12,104 nucleotides of DNA from Gammaproteobacteria bacterium (GCA_029288195.1 JARFPR010000283.1:1-12104); one strand, 5' to 3'; shown: positions 1-6,812, counted from the first letter of the stretch. A program made the numbers and translations. Notes: a model not told the origin generated them from the sequence alone.

Positions 1-351
1 CTGCTGCCGATGAATGATCTGGCTGAACAGCAGCAGCTGCTCACCGGCGCCGGGCTGATTTTACAGGCCACCGGATTTACCCATAAACTGCCGCCAATAG
101 AAAGCGAGGGACGGGCGCTCAGGGTCGGCAACCCGACCCGCGACGGTCAGCTGAGAAACCTCGACAATGGTGAAATAATCCCGCGCTGTTACGGCATGGG
201 ACTCGGTTTTAATATTCTGCCCGACAGGGAGCCGCGTGGTGAGCCCAGTTTTAACGGCGGTATCCACGGGTTTCAGTCTTACCCGCTGGCGGTAGCGCCA
301 CCGATAATCGATCGAATGATCGCAAACCTGACAATGGAGGCTAACCATTGA
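1..351 (+). CDS. FAD/NAD(P)-binding oxidoreductase, C-terminal part (5' end outside window)
   Basis: The frame is open from the first base of the window, so only the last 116 codons are visible and the internal ATG at 10 is not the real start. The segment GAGLILQATGF (about visible residues 17-27) is the hydrophobic strand followed by ATG[FY] that precedes the second nucleotide-contacting loop in flavin monooxygenases and pyridine-nucleotide oxidoreductases. The later GLGFNI and GFQSYPLAVAPPIID segments suit a C-terminal FAD-side domain, but I cannot name the subfamily or substrate. The stop TGA (349-351) overlaps a TTG that begins a copy of the next gene's first codons. A good GGAGG (336-340) lies inside the end of this gene, as expected for tight coupling to a following gene. 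It is probably the first visible member of the 1-5825 operon. An N-hydroxylating monooxygenase or another FAD oxidoreductase are both possible. Confidence 0.6.
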   Translation: MLPMNDLAEQQQLLTGAGLILQATGFTHKLPPIESEGRALRVGNPTRDGQLRNLDNGEIIPRCYGMGLGFNILPDREPRGEPSFNGGIHGFQSYPLAVAPPIIDRMIANLTMEANH

Positions 352-436
352 AAACGCATGTACAGGTGGCTCCGCAGGGGCCATCCCGGAATTCGCAAAG
401 CGAATATCCGGGACCTCTCAGGAGAAATCAAATCTT
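336..436 (+). promoter_or_regulatory. Weak glycine-riboswitch-like leader (speculative)
   Basis: The leader has elements in the same order as a glycine aptamer. GGAGG (336-340) can pair with CCTCT (414-418) as P1. GGCTCCGCAGGGGCC (368-382) resembles the conserved GCRCCGAAGGRGCAA segment. The hairpin at 384-413 would be P3b, and CTCTCAGG (415-422) matches the conserved 3' block exactly, followed by A-rich sequence. Against it, the conserved CCGAAGG is CCGCAGG here, P2 is poor, GGAGG also works as an ordinary ribosome-binding site, and no expression platform is clear. The downstream gene has a glycine-cleavage T domain, which makes glycine control plausible. I rate chance resemblance as more likely. 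Confidence 0.2.
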
Positions 437-455
437 CTTTGGAGTTTCGCAATGA
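348..455 (+). CDS. Possible 35-codon leader ORF upstream of the DAO-GCV_T gene
   Basis: A TTG at 348 has a perfect GGAGG (336-340) seven bases upstream and opens a 35-codon frame ending at TGA 453-455. That stop overlaps the ATG of the flavoenzyme gene as ATGA. Its first residues, MKTHVQV, mimic the real protein's MKTHAQA. The rest is low-complexity, hydrophilic sequence with no recognisable domain. It could be a translated leader that couples translation of the upstream oxidoreductase to the flavoenzyme, or simply the dead remnant of an older start. The protein product itself is unlikely to have a function. Confidence 0.3.
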   Translation: MKTHVQVAPQGPSRNSQSEYPGPLRRNQIFFGVSQ

Positions 456-470
456 AAACGCATGCACAGG
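349..470 (+). repeat. Near-identical 18-bp direct repeats, 104 bp apart, marking two copies of a gene start
   Basis: The 18 bases at 349-366 and at 453-470 match at 17 positions: TGAAAACGCATG, then one differing base, then ACAGG. Both copies sit directly behind the first base of a start codon, TTG at 348 and ATG at 452, so both encode (M)KTHxQ. The sequence between them (367-452) includes a strong hairpin and a new ribosome-binding site. The simplest reading is that an insertion or local duplication of about 104 bp split the original gene junction, leaving the first copy as a relic and the second as the working start. That reading is inference; the repeat itself is directly visible. Confidence 0.75.
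384..413 (+). repeat. Strong palindromic hairpin in the 352-451 spacer (REP-like)
   Basis: TCCCGGAATTCGC (384-396) pairs with 400-413 over 13 base pairs, with a single bulged A at 406 and an AAA loop at 397-399. No T-run follows, so it is not a standard rho-independent terminator. Its CCCGGA...TCCGGG arms around a small CGC/GCG loop resemble the short extragenic palindromes scattered in many gammaproteobacterial genomes. It could also be the P3b stem of the weak riboswitch candidate over the same region. Copy number in the genome cannot be judged from this window. Confidence 0.7.
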
Positions 471-2872
471 CAGTGGTCATCGGCGGTGGACTGGTTGGTT
501 GTTCGATTCTTTACCATCTCACCAGTCTCGGTTGGACCGACGTGGTGCTGCTCGAACGGGACGAACTAACCTCGGGCTCGACCTGGCATGCGGCCGCCGG
601 GATTCATGGCCTGCACGATCACAATAATATTTCGAAGTTACAGTATTATACGATGCAGCTCTACGAGGACCTGGAAAAGGAAACCGGGCAGGGTTGTGGC
701 ATCTTTCAACCGGGTTCGCTTTATCTTGCACAGACCCGTGATCGGGAACACCAGTTACGTATGCAGGCCGCCAAGGCCCGATATTTCCAGGTCGAGTTCC
801 ACGAGCTATCGCGTGACGAGGCCGAACGCATGCATCCGCTGGCGAATTTCGATGGCATTCGCTGCATTATGTACGAACCGGATGGCGGTAATGTCGATCC
901 CTCGGGCGTGACCCATGCTTACGCCAAGGGGGCACGCCAGCGTGGTGCCGAGATCGAGCGCTTTACGCCGGTCGTGGCAACCACCCAGCGTAGCGACGGC
1001 AGTTGGGATGTCGATACCGACAAGGGCAGCATTCATACCGAGGTTGTCATCAATGCCGGTGGTCTGTGGGCGCGTGAAGTGGCCGCGATGGCCGGTTTCG
1101 AACTGCCGCTGATGCCGCTCGAACACCAGTATTTTGTTACCGAAACCATTGCTGAAATCGAAGCGCTCGAAAAGCGCTTGCCACTGGTCGCTGATCGTGA
1201 CGGTGAATACTACATGCGCCAGGAGGGGCAGGGACTGCTGGTGGGTGCCTATGAAAAAGATGGGCGCTACTGGGCCGAGCAGGGTACGCCGATGGATTTC
1301 GGTCACGAACTGCTGGACGAGGACCTGGAGCGAATCGAGGACAACCTGCTGCGCGCCTGCGAGCGCGTGCCGGTGCTAAGCGAGGCCGGGGTCAAGCGCG
1401 TTATCAATGGCCCGATGATCTGGTCACCGGACAGTTCGGCGTTGATAGGGCCGGTCCCCGAGCTACCGAATTATTTCTGCTGCTGCGGCATTATTCCGGG
1501 TTTTTCGCAGTCCGGCGGCCTCGGCCTGACCATGGCGCAATGGATTGTAGAAGGAGAGCCCGAGATGGATTTATTCCCCTGGGATATGGCCCGTTTCGGT
1601 GCCTGGGCTACCAAACCGTTTACCCGGGCGCGTACGCTGGACCAGTATGCGCACCGCTTCAAGATTCACTTTCCCTACGAGGAGCGCGAGGCGGGGCGTC
1701 CAATCAAGACCCGGCCTGTCTACGAACTTCAAAAGGAACTCGGCGCGGTGTTTGGTCTCAGCTACGGTTACGAGCATCCGCTGTGGTATGCACCAAAGGG
1801 CATGGAACCGATCGAGACCTACGGCTTCGAACGCCAGAACTGGTTCGAACCGGTTGCCGCGGAATGTCGTGCATTACGCGAGGCGGTCGGCATCATCGAT
1901 GTATCCAACTTTGCCAAGTACCGGATTCGGGGTGCCGGCTCCGCAGATTATCTCGATCGCCTGGTTGCGAACCATGTTCCAACCGAGATCGGGCGTTCCT
2001 GCCTGACCCCGATGATCGGCTTACGCGGCGGAATCGCGGGTGATTTCACCATTACCAAACTGGATGACGATGATTTCCTGATGATCGGCTCCGGCATTGC
2101 CGAGCGTTATCACCAGCGTTTTTTCAATATGGTCGCCAAAGACGATAGCGTCAGCTTCGAAAGTTTTACCGAGGCCTGGGGTGGGTTCAATGTCGCTGGC
2201 CCCAACGCCCGCGAGCTACTGGAACAATTAACCGATGCCGATTTGTCGAACCAGGGTTTTCCGTTCATGCGCAATCGTAAAATCCAGGTGGCGGGCATCG
2301 ATGCAGTCGCTATCCGGGTTTCCTTCAGCGGGGATCTCGGCTGGGAGATTTACGTGCCACTCGAGCATCAACTGACGCTTTACGAGGCCCTGCTGGAAAA
2401 GGGCAGCCAACTTGGTGCGCACCCGGTCGGCGGGCGTGCACTGCTGTCGTTGCGGGTCGAGAAGGGCTACGGCAGCTGGAGTCGTGAGTACTCGCCAGAG
2501 TACTGGCCGCAGGAAGTCGGACTGGAGCGTTTGATCAAACTCGACAAGCCGGAATTCCTGGGACGCGAGGCTTATCTCGAAATCAAGGATAAGCCGCCAC
2601 GTGAAAAACTGGTCATGGCCCGGGTCGAAACCAGTGGCGCCGATGCCAACGGTGGCGAACCCGTTTTCCTGACCGACGGCACTCCGGTCGGGCGTGTCAG
2701 CTCGGGTGCATTTGGACATAGCGTTGGTGCATCAATTGCGCTATGTTTTGTAAAGACTGATCATGCCGTTGCCGGCAGCGAACTCGACATTGCGATACTG
2801 GGAATCCCGCATCGTGCCGTCATCCTTGAAAAGCCGCCTTTCGATGCAAAAGGTGAACGTCTGAGAGCATAA
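452..2872 (+). CDS. Dimethylglycine/sarcosine dehydrogenase-type flavoenzyme (DAO + GCV_T fusion)
   Basis: This 806-residue protein has the layout of the DMGDH/SARDH family. An N-terminal DAO domain (about 6-370) carries the FAD loop GGGLVG at 11-16 and the SGSTWHAAAG motif at 41-50. In mammalian DMGDH the His of that motif holds FAD covalently, and here it is H46. A linker domain (about 375-430), an aminomethyltransferase GCV_T domain (about 440-690, with VSFSGDLGWEIYVP at 623-636) and its C-terminal barrel (about 710-795) follow. Family members oxidise an N-methyl group and pass the one-carbon unit to tetrahydrofolate. Dimethylglycine, sarcosine or a related methylated amine is the likely substrate; sequence alone does not choose. 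The ATG has GGAG (441-444) seven bases upstream. A run of three cysteines at 343-345 is unusual. The stop is two bases before the dddP ATG, so translation is probably coupled. Confidence 0.9.
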   Translation: MKTHAQAVVIGGGLVGCSILYHLTSLGWTDVVLLERDELTSGSTWHAAAGIHGLHDHNNISKLQYYTMQLYEDLEKETGQGCGIFQPGSLYLAQTRDREHQLRMQAAKARYFQVEFHELSRDEAERMHPLANFDGIRCIMYEPDGGNVDPSGVTHAYAKGARQRGAEIERFTPVVATTQRSDGSWDVDTDKGSIHTEVVINAGGLWAREVAAMAGFELPLMPLEHQYFVTETIAEIEALEKRLPLVADRDGEYYMRQEGQGLLVGAYEKDGRYWAEQGTPMDFGHELLDEDLERIEDNLLRACERVPVLSEAGVKRVINGPMIWSPDSSALIGPVPELPNYFCCCGIIPGFSQSGGLGLTMAQWIVEGEPEMDLFPWDMARFGAWATKPFTRARTLDQYAHRFKIHFPYEEREAGRPIKTRPVYELQKELGAVFGLSYGYEHPLWYAPKGMEPIETYGFERQNWFEPVAAECRALREAVGIIDVSNFAKYRIRGAGSADYLDRLVANHVPTEIGRSCLTPMIGLRGGIAGDFTITKLDDDDFLMIGSGIAERYHQRFFNMVAKDDSVSFESFTEAWGGFNVAGPNARELLEQLTDADLSNQGFPFMRNRKIQVAGIDAVAIRVSFSGDLGWEIYVPLEHQLTLYEALLEKGSQLGAHPVGGRALLSLRVEKGYGSWSREYSPEYWPQEVGLERLIKLDKPEFLGREAYLEIKDKPPREKLVMARVETSGADANGGEPVFLTDGTPVGRVSSGAFGHSVGASIALCFVKTDHAVAGSELDIAILGIPHRAVILEKPPFDAKGERLRA

Positions 2873-2874
2873 CT

Positions 2875-4206
2875 ATGGCCACTAATCCTTACTCAATTCC
2901 GGACCCGAAGGTCAACCCCGCAAACAGACCCGCGATGCGTCCGGATAACACGCCGGATGATAATGATCGCATCGAAATCGGACCGACGCCGCTGGCCTAT
3001 GCGGAATGGGAAGCCGCCGGATTGCAATGCCCTGATCTCCCTGCGATGCGGCAATACCGGCTCGATCGAATCGTTGCCGGGCTTATCGAACGCGATCTTG
3101 ACGCGGTGTTGTTGTTCGACCCGCTGTCGATTCGGTACGCTACCGATACCACGCATATGCAGCTGTGGAATTCGCATAATCCATTCCGCGCCTGCCTGGT
3201 CACCAGCGACGGCCACATGGTGCTGTGGGAATACGGGGGTTATGCCTACCTGTCGGAATACAATCCACTGGTGCGCGAGGTGCGTTTTGGCGCATCGTTC
3301 TTTTATTTCGCGACTGGTCAACGCACCGAGGAAAAGGCGGAATTGTTTGCCGGACAGGTCATGGACCTGTTAAAGGAGCGTGTCGGTTCCGGTCGCCGGG
3401 TCGCGGTGGATAAAATCCAGATCGCCGGTTTGCGTGCCCTCGATGCGGTCGGTATTGAGGTGATGGATGGCGAGGAACTGATGGAACGCGTGCGCTCGAT
3501 CAAGGGTCCGGACGAGATCCTGGCGATGCGCTGTGCGATTAACGCCTGCGAGGCGTCGATCGCAGAAATGCGCGAACTGACCGAACCGGGAATGACCGAA
3601 AACGACGTCTGGGCGGAATTGCACAAATCCAATATCCGTCGCGGCGGCGAGTGGATCGAAACGCGGATTTTATCGACCGGACAGCGCACCAATCCGTGGT
3701 TCCAGGAATGTGGCCCGCGCATTATCGGCAACAATGAAATCCTCGCCTTCGATACCGATTTAATCGGTTGCTATGGCATGTGCACCGACATTTCGCGTAC
3801 CTGGTTCATCGGCGATGGGCAACCCACGCAGCGCCAGAAAGATATGCATAAGCTTGCGCATGAACACATCATGACCAATGCCGACATCGTCAAGCCGGGG
3901 ATGAGCTTCCAGGAGTTGACCGAGCAAGGCCATCACCTGCCGGATATCTATATTCCGCAACGTTATGGCTCGAAGTTCCACGGGGTTGGGTTGTGCGATG
4001 AATGGCCTGCAATCAAGTATCCGATCGACTGGGAAGAACGTGGCTACAGCGGTGTGCTCGAACCCGGGATGATGCTTTGTGTGGAGGCTTATGTTGGTGA
4101 AGTGGGTGGAGCGGATGGAATCAAGCTCGAGGATCAATTACTGGTGACCGAAGACGGTTACGAGAACATGGTAGTCTGCCCGTTTGATCCCCTGCTGATG
4201 GCTTGA
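2875..4206 (+). CDS. dddP: DMSP lyase DddP (M24 metallopeptidase fold)
   Basis: The 443-residue protein has the creatinase-type N-terminal domain (about 30-205) and the M24 'pita-bread' domain (about 210-435). From memory, the di-metal ligands of Ruegeria lacuscaerulensis DddP are D295, D297, D307, H371, E406 and E421, with catalytic Y366 and D377. Here the counterparts are D293, D295, D305, H369, E404, E419, Y364 and D375, all eight at a constant offset of two. The N-terminal DNTPDDNDRIEIGPTPLAY and C-terminal IKLEDQLLVTEDGYEN segments also look like DddP. DddP cleaves dimethylsulfoniopropionate to dimethyl sulfide and acrylate in the cytoplasm. No signal peptide is seen. The ATG lies two bases after the flavoenzyme stop. 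No other DMSP genes (transporter, acrylate utilisation) are visible nearby. The main alternative, another M24 peptidase or creatinase, fits less well because the full metal set plus Y364/D375 is present. Confidence 0.87.
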   Translation: MATNPYSIPDPKVNPANRPAMRPDNTPDDNDRIEIGPTPLAYAEWEAAGLQCPDLPAMRQYRLDRIVAGLIERDLDAVLLFDPLSIRYATDTTHMQLWNSHNPFRACLVTSDGHMVLWEYGGYAYLSEYNPLVREVRFGASFFYFATGQRTEEKAELFAGQVMDLLKERVGSGRRVAVDKIQIAGLRALDAVGIEVMDGEELMERVRSIKGPDEILAMRCAINACEASIAEMRELTEPGMTENDVWAELHKSNIRRGGEWIETRILSTGQRTNPWFQECGPRIIGNNEILAFDTDLIGCYGMCTDISRTWFIGDGQPTQRQKDMHKLAHEHIMTNADIVKPGMSFQELTEQGHHLPDIYIPQRYGSKFHGVGLCDEWPAIKYPIDWEERGYSGVLEPGMMLCVEAYVGEVGGADGIKLEDQLLVTEDGYENMVVCPFDPLLMA

Positions 4207-4252
4207 ATGTGATGTCATTTCCGCGTAACGACGAGGTTAGACGGTAACGACA

Positions 4253-5782
4253 ATGAACATACTTTTTATTACCGCGGATCAATGGCGGGGCGAGTGTTTG
4301 TCGGCCCTTGGTCATGCGCATGTGAAGACACCCAACCTCGATCAGCTTATCAATGAAGGCGTGCTGTTCAGGGATCACTTTGCCCAGGCCACACCCTGCG
4401 CCCCCAGCCGCAGCTCGATGCATACCGGCATGTATATGCAAAGTAATCGATGCGTGGTCAACGGTGCACCGCTCGACAGCCGCTTCACCAACTGGGCCCT
4501 GGAAGTCAGGGCCGCGGGTTACGAACCTTCGCTATTCGGCTACACCGATTCGGCGATCGATCCACGGGGGCTGGATCCGGAGGATCCACGACTCAAGCAC
4601 TATAGCGAACCCCTGCCCGGGATCGGTCCGTATACGCCGATGCGAGATGAAGTTTCGACCGAATGGGTCGAATACCTGCGTGACAAGGGTTACCCCCTGC
4701 CGGAGCGCCCGTGGAGTCTGTACTCCGAATTACGCGAGGGCGTCGACTGGGCTGCGGGTGGTAAAGCGGTACTGCCGCTCGCAATTGAGGCCGAAGACCA
4801 TGAAACGCATTACATGGTCAATCGCTGTATCGACTGGATCGAATCACAATCGACGCCCTGGATCACCCATTTATCATTGCTACGACCGCATCCACCATTT
4901 GCTGCGCCCGAACCCTACAATAGCCTGCATGATCCCGAGGACATGCCCAGGCCATCTCGCGGTGAATCGCCGGATGCGGAATCCCCACAACATCCGTTAC
5001 TGGACTACTTCATAAACCATAGTCGCTTTCGTGCGCCCGATTCGAAGCGCCAGACCCAGCAGGATATGGTCAATTACTTCGGCCTGATACAGGAAGTCGA
5101 TGACAACCTGGGTCGTCTCTTCGATGCGCTCAAGGCCAGCGGTGAGTGGGAGTCGACGTTAATTATTTTTACCTCCGATCACGGCGAACAATTAGGCGAC
5201 CACTGGTTGATGTCCAAGCTGGGCTATTTCGATCAGTCTTATCACATCCCGCTGATTATTCGCGATCCACGCAGCGAGGCTGATGCCGGTCGTGGCCAAC
5301 AGATTCGAGGCTTCAGTGAAAATGTCGACGTGATGCCGACCATGCTCGACTGGCTCGACATCGACATCCCGAGCCAGTGTGACGGATTTTCGCTGTTACC
5401 GGCATTGCGCAACGGTGCAATGCCGTCGGGATGGCGCGAGGAAGCCTTCTGGGAGTGTGATTTTCGTAACGTCAGGGACGACAGCCTGGAACAACATCTC
5501 GGCATAACCCTGCACCAGTGTAACCTTTCGGTGATTCGCGACCATCACTATAAATACGTCCACTTCGGTGCCTTGCCGCCGCTGTTTTTTGACCTGCAGC
5601 AGGACCCGGGTGAGTTCGTCAACCAGGCGCAAAACCCGAAGTACCAGGGGTTGGTGCTTGAATATGCACAGAAAATGTTGTCGCTGAAGATGAACCACGC
5701 TGAACGGGGATTAACCGAAATCATGTTGGGCGAGGGAGGTGCGGTCACGCGTCGCGCGCCACCAAGGAAACTGGCGTCCTGA
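4253..5782 (+). CDS. Phosphonate monoester hydrolase/sulfatase-family enzyme
   Basis: This 509-residue protein belongs to the alkaline-phosphatase superfamily of sulfatases. The maturation motif C49-A-P51-S-R53 is the CxPxR site where the Cys becomes formylglycine. Metal-site residues include D9, D309-H310 (TSDHGEQLGDH) and K322; RPHPPF at 211-216 is another family block. The C-terminal segment YKYVHFGALPPLFFDL and the overall order closely resemble Rhizobium phosphonate monoester hydrolase/phosphodiesterase, which cleaves phosphonate monoesters, phosphodiesters and some sulfate esters. The true substrate is unknown. There is no signal peptide, so it probably acts in the cytoplasm on an imported compound and needs a formylglycine-generating enzyme encoded elsewhere. 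It lies 46 bp after dddP and before the terminator, so it is probably the last gene of the operon. The upstream GAGG (4233-4236) is far from the ATG, so initiation may be weak. Confidence 0.85.
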   Translation: MNILFITADQWRGECLSALGHAHVKTPNLDQLINEGVLFRDHFAQATPCAPSRSSMHTGMYMQSNRCVVNGAPLDSRFTNWALEVRAAGYEPSLFGYTDSAIDPRGLDPEDPRLKHYSEPLPGIGPYTPMRDEVSTEWVEYLRDKGYPLPERPWSLYSELREGVDWAAGGKAVLPLAIEAEDHETHYMVNRCIDWIESQSTPWITHLSLLRPHPPFAAPEPYNSLHDPEDMPRPSRGESPDAESPQHPLLDYFINHSRFRAPDSKRQTQQDMVNYFGLIQEVDDNLGRLFDALKASGEWESTLIIFTSDHGEQLGDHWLMSKLGYFDQSYHIPLIIRDPRSEADAGRGQQIRGFSENVDVMPTMLDWLDIDIPSQCDGFSLLPALRNGAMPSGWREEAFWECDFRNVRDDSLEQHLGITLHQCNLSVIRDHHYKYVHFGALPPLFFDLQQDPGEFVNQAQNPKYQGLVLEYAQKMLSLKMNHAERGLTEIMLGEGGAVTRRAPPRKLAS

Positions 5783-5799
5783 CTAGTGCCCAGGAATAA

Positions 5800-5825
5800 G
5801 GGGACATCCGCCGTCCCCAATTTTT
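5800..5825 (+). terminator. Rho-independent terminator closing the dddP operon
   Basis: GGGGAC (5800-5805) pairs with GTCCCC (5813-5818) around a 7-base loop and is followed by AATTTTT. It lies 18 bases after the hydrolase stop and points the right way for the plus-strand operon. On the minus strand the T-run after the hairpin is poor, so it is a weaker stop for the facing regulator gene. The AATAAGGGGAC context also resembles REP-type palindromes. Confidence 0.75.
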
Positions 5826-5833
5826 AAAGCGAG

Positions 5834-6742
5834 TTAAGCGTCCAGGCCTTTTTTAACGGTAGCGAGAACCTCGTTGCCATCGCCGAGATATTCAAGGTCG
5901 TCAAAGCTGGACAGTCGTGCCATGGCGATGCCGCGCCCATGCGGATCAAAAGCGCGCTGCGGATCAAAATCCAGGTAAGGGGTCCAGTCAAATCCCTGGC
6001 CCTGGTCACGGATTCTGATCTGCACCGTATCGGCCTCGACCTTAAACTCGAGTTCGATGTATCCGTTGGAATTTTCACTCGCGCTGAGTCTGCGTTCGAC
6101 TTCCATTTGCCAGGTCCCGCTGCGCATCAGGTTGCTTTTTTCTGCATAGCCGATTTTCAGGTTGCCGTGTTCCAGAGCGTTGACCAGCAGTTCGGAAATT
6201 CCGGTAACCACGCGCTGCGGTTGTGGGCATAAATGGGCTACCTGCGTGGCAACCAGGTTACATTGGTGCAGGTTATGGATACGAAATCGTCCAAAGGTCA
6301 TGAGATCGAAAATCTTGCGACCCTCGCGTAGCGAATCGAGTAGCGATTTTTCGTGCAGCCTGCTGTTTACCGCACCACGGATCATGGATTTGAGAATTTC
6401 GCCATCGTAAGGTTTGGTCAAGTAATAGGAGGCACCGGCTTTTAGTCCTGCGACAACGTCGCTACTCGCGGCTTTTGCAGTTTGCATGATGACCGGGACG
6501 TGTACCAACTCCTCAGTGTCCTTGATATTGCTCAGTAATTGCATGCCGTCCATGCCGGGCATCATTCGATCAAGGATTATCGTGTCGTAACGAGCTGGGT
6601 CTGCTTTCAGCTGCGACCAGGCCTCTTCTCCGTTGTTCGCCCTGACCAGCTCGTAGTTTTCTTCTTCGAGGTGCGCGCAGATAATGTCGAGATTGATGGG
6701 CTCGTCGTCGACAATCAGTATACTAACCCTGTTGCTGTTCAA
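5834..6742 (-). CDS. Response regulator with RsbW-like HATPase output domain
   Basis: This 302-residue protein has a receiver domain at about 7-122: acidic pair D12/D13, phospho-acceptor D58 in DRMMPGMDG, T88 and K110. A C-terminal GHKL/HATPase_c_2 domain at about 155-298 carries an N-box ELLVNALEHGN (N188), G1 DQGQGFD and G2 HGRGIAM. Such domains act as anti-sigma or serine kinases in partner-switching systems, so phosphorylation of D58 probably controls a switch protein. No PP2C phosphatase, STAS antagonist, sigma factor or histidine kinase is visible nearby, so the partners are elsewhere. The start must be TTG at 6742-6740: an in-frame TAA lies only two codons upstream and no ATG or GTG occurs before residue 60. 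No good ribosome-binding site is visible. The gene converges on the dddP operon. Confidence 0.88.
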   Translation of the reverse strand: MNSNRVSILIVDDEPINLDIICAHLEEENYELVRANNGEEAWSQLKADPARYDTIILDRMMPGMDGMQLLSNIKDTEELVHVPVIMQTAKAASSDVVAGLKAGASYYLTKPYDGEILKSMIRGAVNSRLHEKSLLDSLREGRKIFDLMTFGRFRIHNLHQCNLVATQVAHLCPQPQRVVTGISELLVNALEHGNLKIGYAEKSNLMRSGTWQMEVERRLSASENSNGYIELEFKVEADTVQIRIRDQGQGFDWTPYLDFDPQRAFDPHGRGIAMARLSSFDDLEYLGDGNEVLATVKKGLDA

Positions 6743-6773
6743 CCCGGGTTACCCCGATGGCTTGTGGCGGGGT
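6741..6773 (-). promoter_or_regulatory. Hairpin at the TTG start of the REC-HATPase gene
   Basis: In the minus-strand mRNA, ACCCCG (6773-6768) pairs with CGGGGT (6756-6751) around an 11-base loop. It is followed directly by the 10-bp palindrome AACCCGGGTT (6750-6741), which includes the first two bases of the TTG start. The only G-rich, Shine-Dalgarno-like bases are in these stems. This could limit translation initiation. The structure is visible; the effect is inferred. Confidence 0.4.
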
Positions 6774-6812
6774 GACGAACTCCGGGGAGGCATTGGTCAA
6801 TATCCAAGGTAT

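Noticed and set aside
358..627. Plus-strand frame from ATG 358 running into the flavoenzyme gene
   Set aside because: It is in another frame, mostly overlaps the well-supported DAO N-terminus, and has no family features.
806..1306. 166-codon minus-strand frame inside the flavoenzyme gene
   Set aside because: It lies wholly opposite a conserved gene and has no recognisable domain or ribosome-binding site; it is a shadow of that gene's codon bias.
452..2872. DMSP demethylase DmdA, since it shares the GCV_T fold and neighbours dddP
   Set aside because: DmdA is a stand-alone GCV_T protein; this one has a full FAD domain with the covalent-flavin His motif of the DMGDH family.
2875..4206. Creatinase or Xaa-Pro dipeptidase as the identity of the M24 protein
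   Set aside because: Creatinase next to a sarcosine-type dehydrogenase is tempting, but creatinase lacks the full metal set, and the Y364/D375 pair with exact spacing points to DddP.
4225..4251. Two GTAACGAC copies just before the hydrolase start
   Set aside because: Only two short copies about 20 bp apart; no further copies or known site, so chance is likely.
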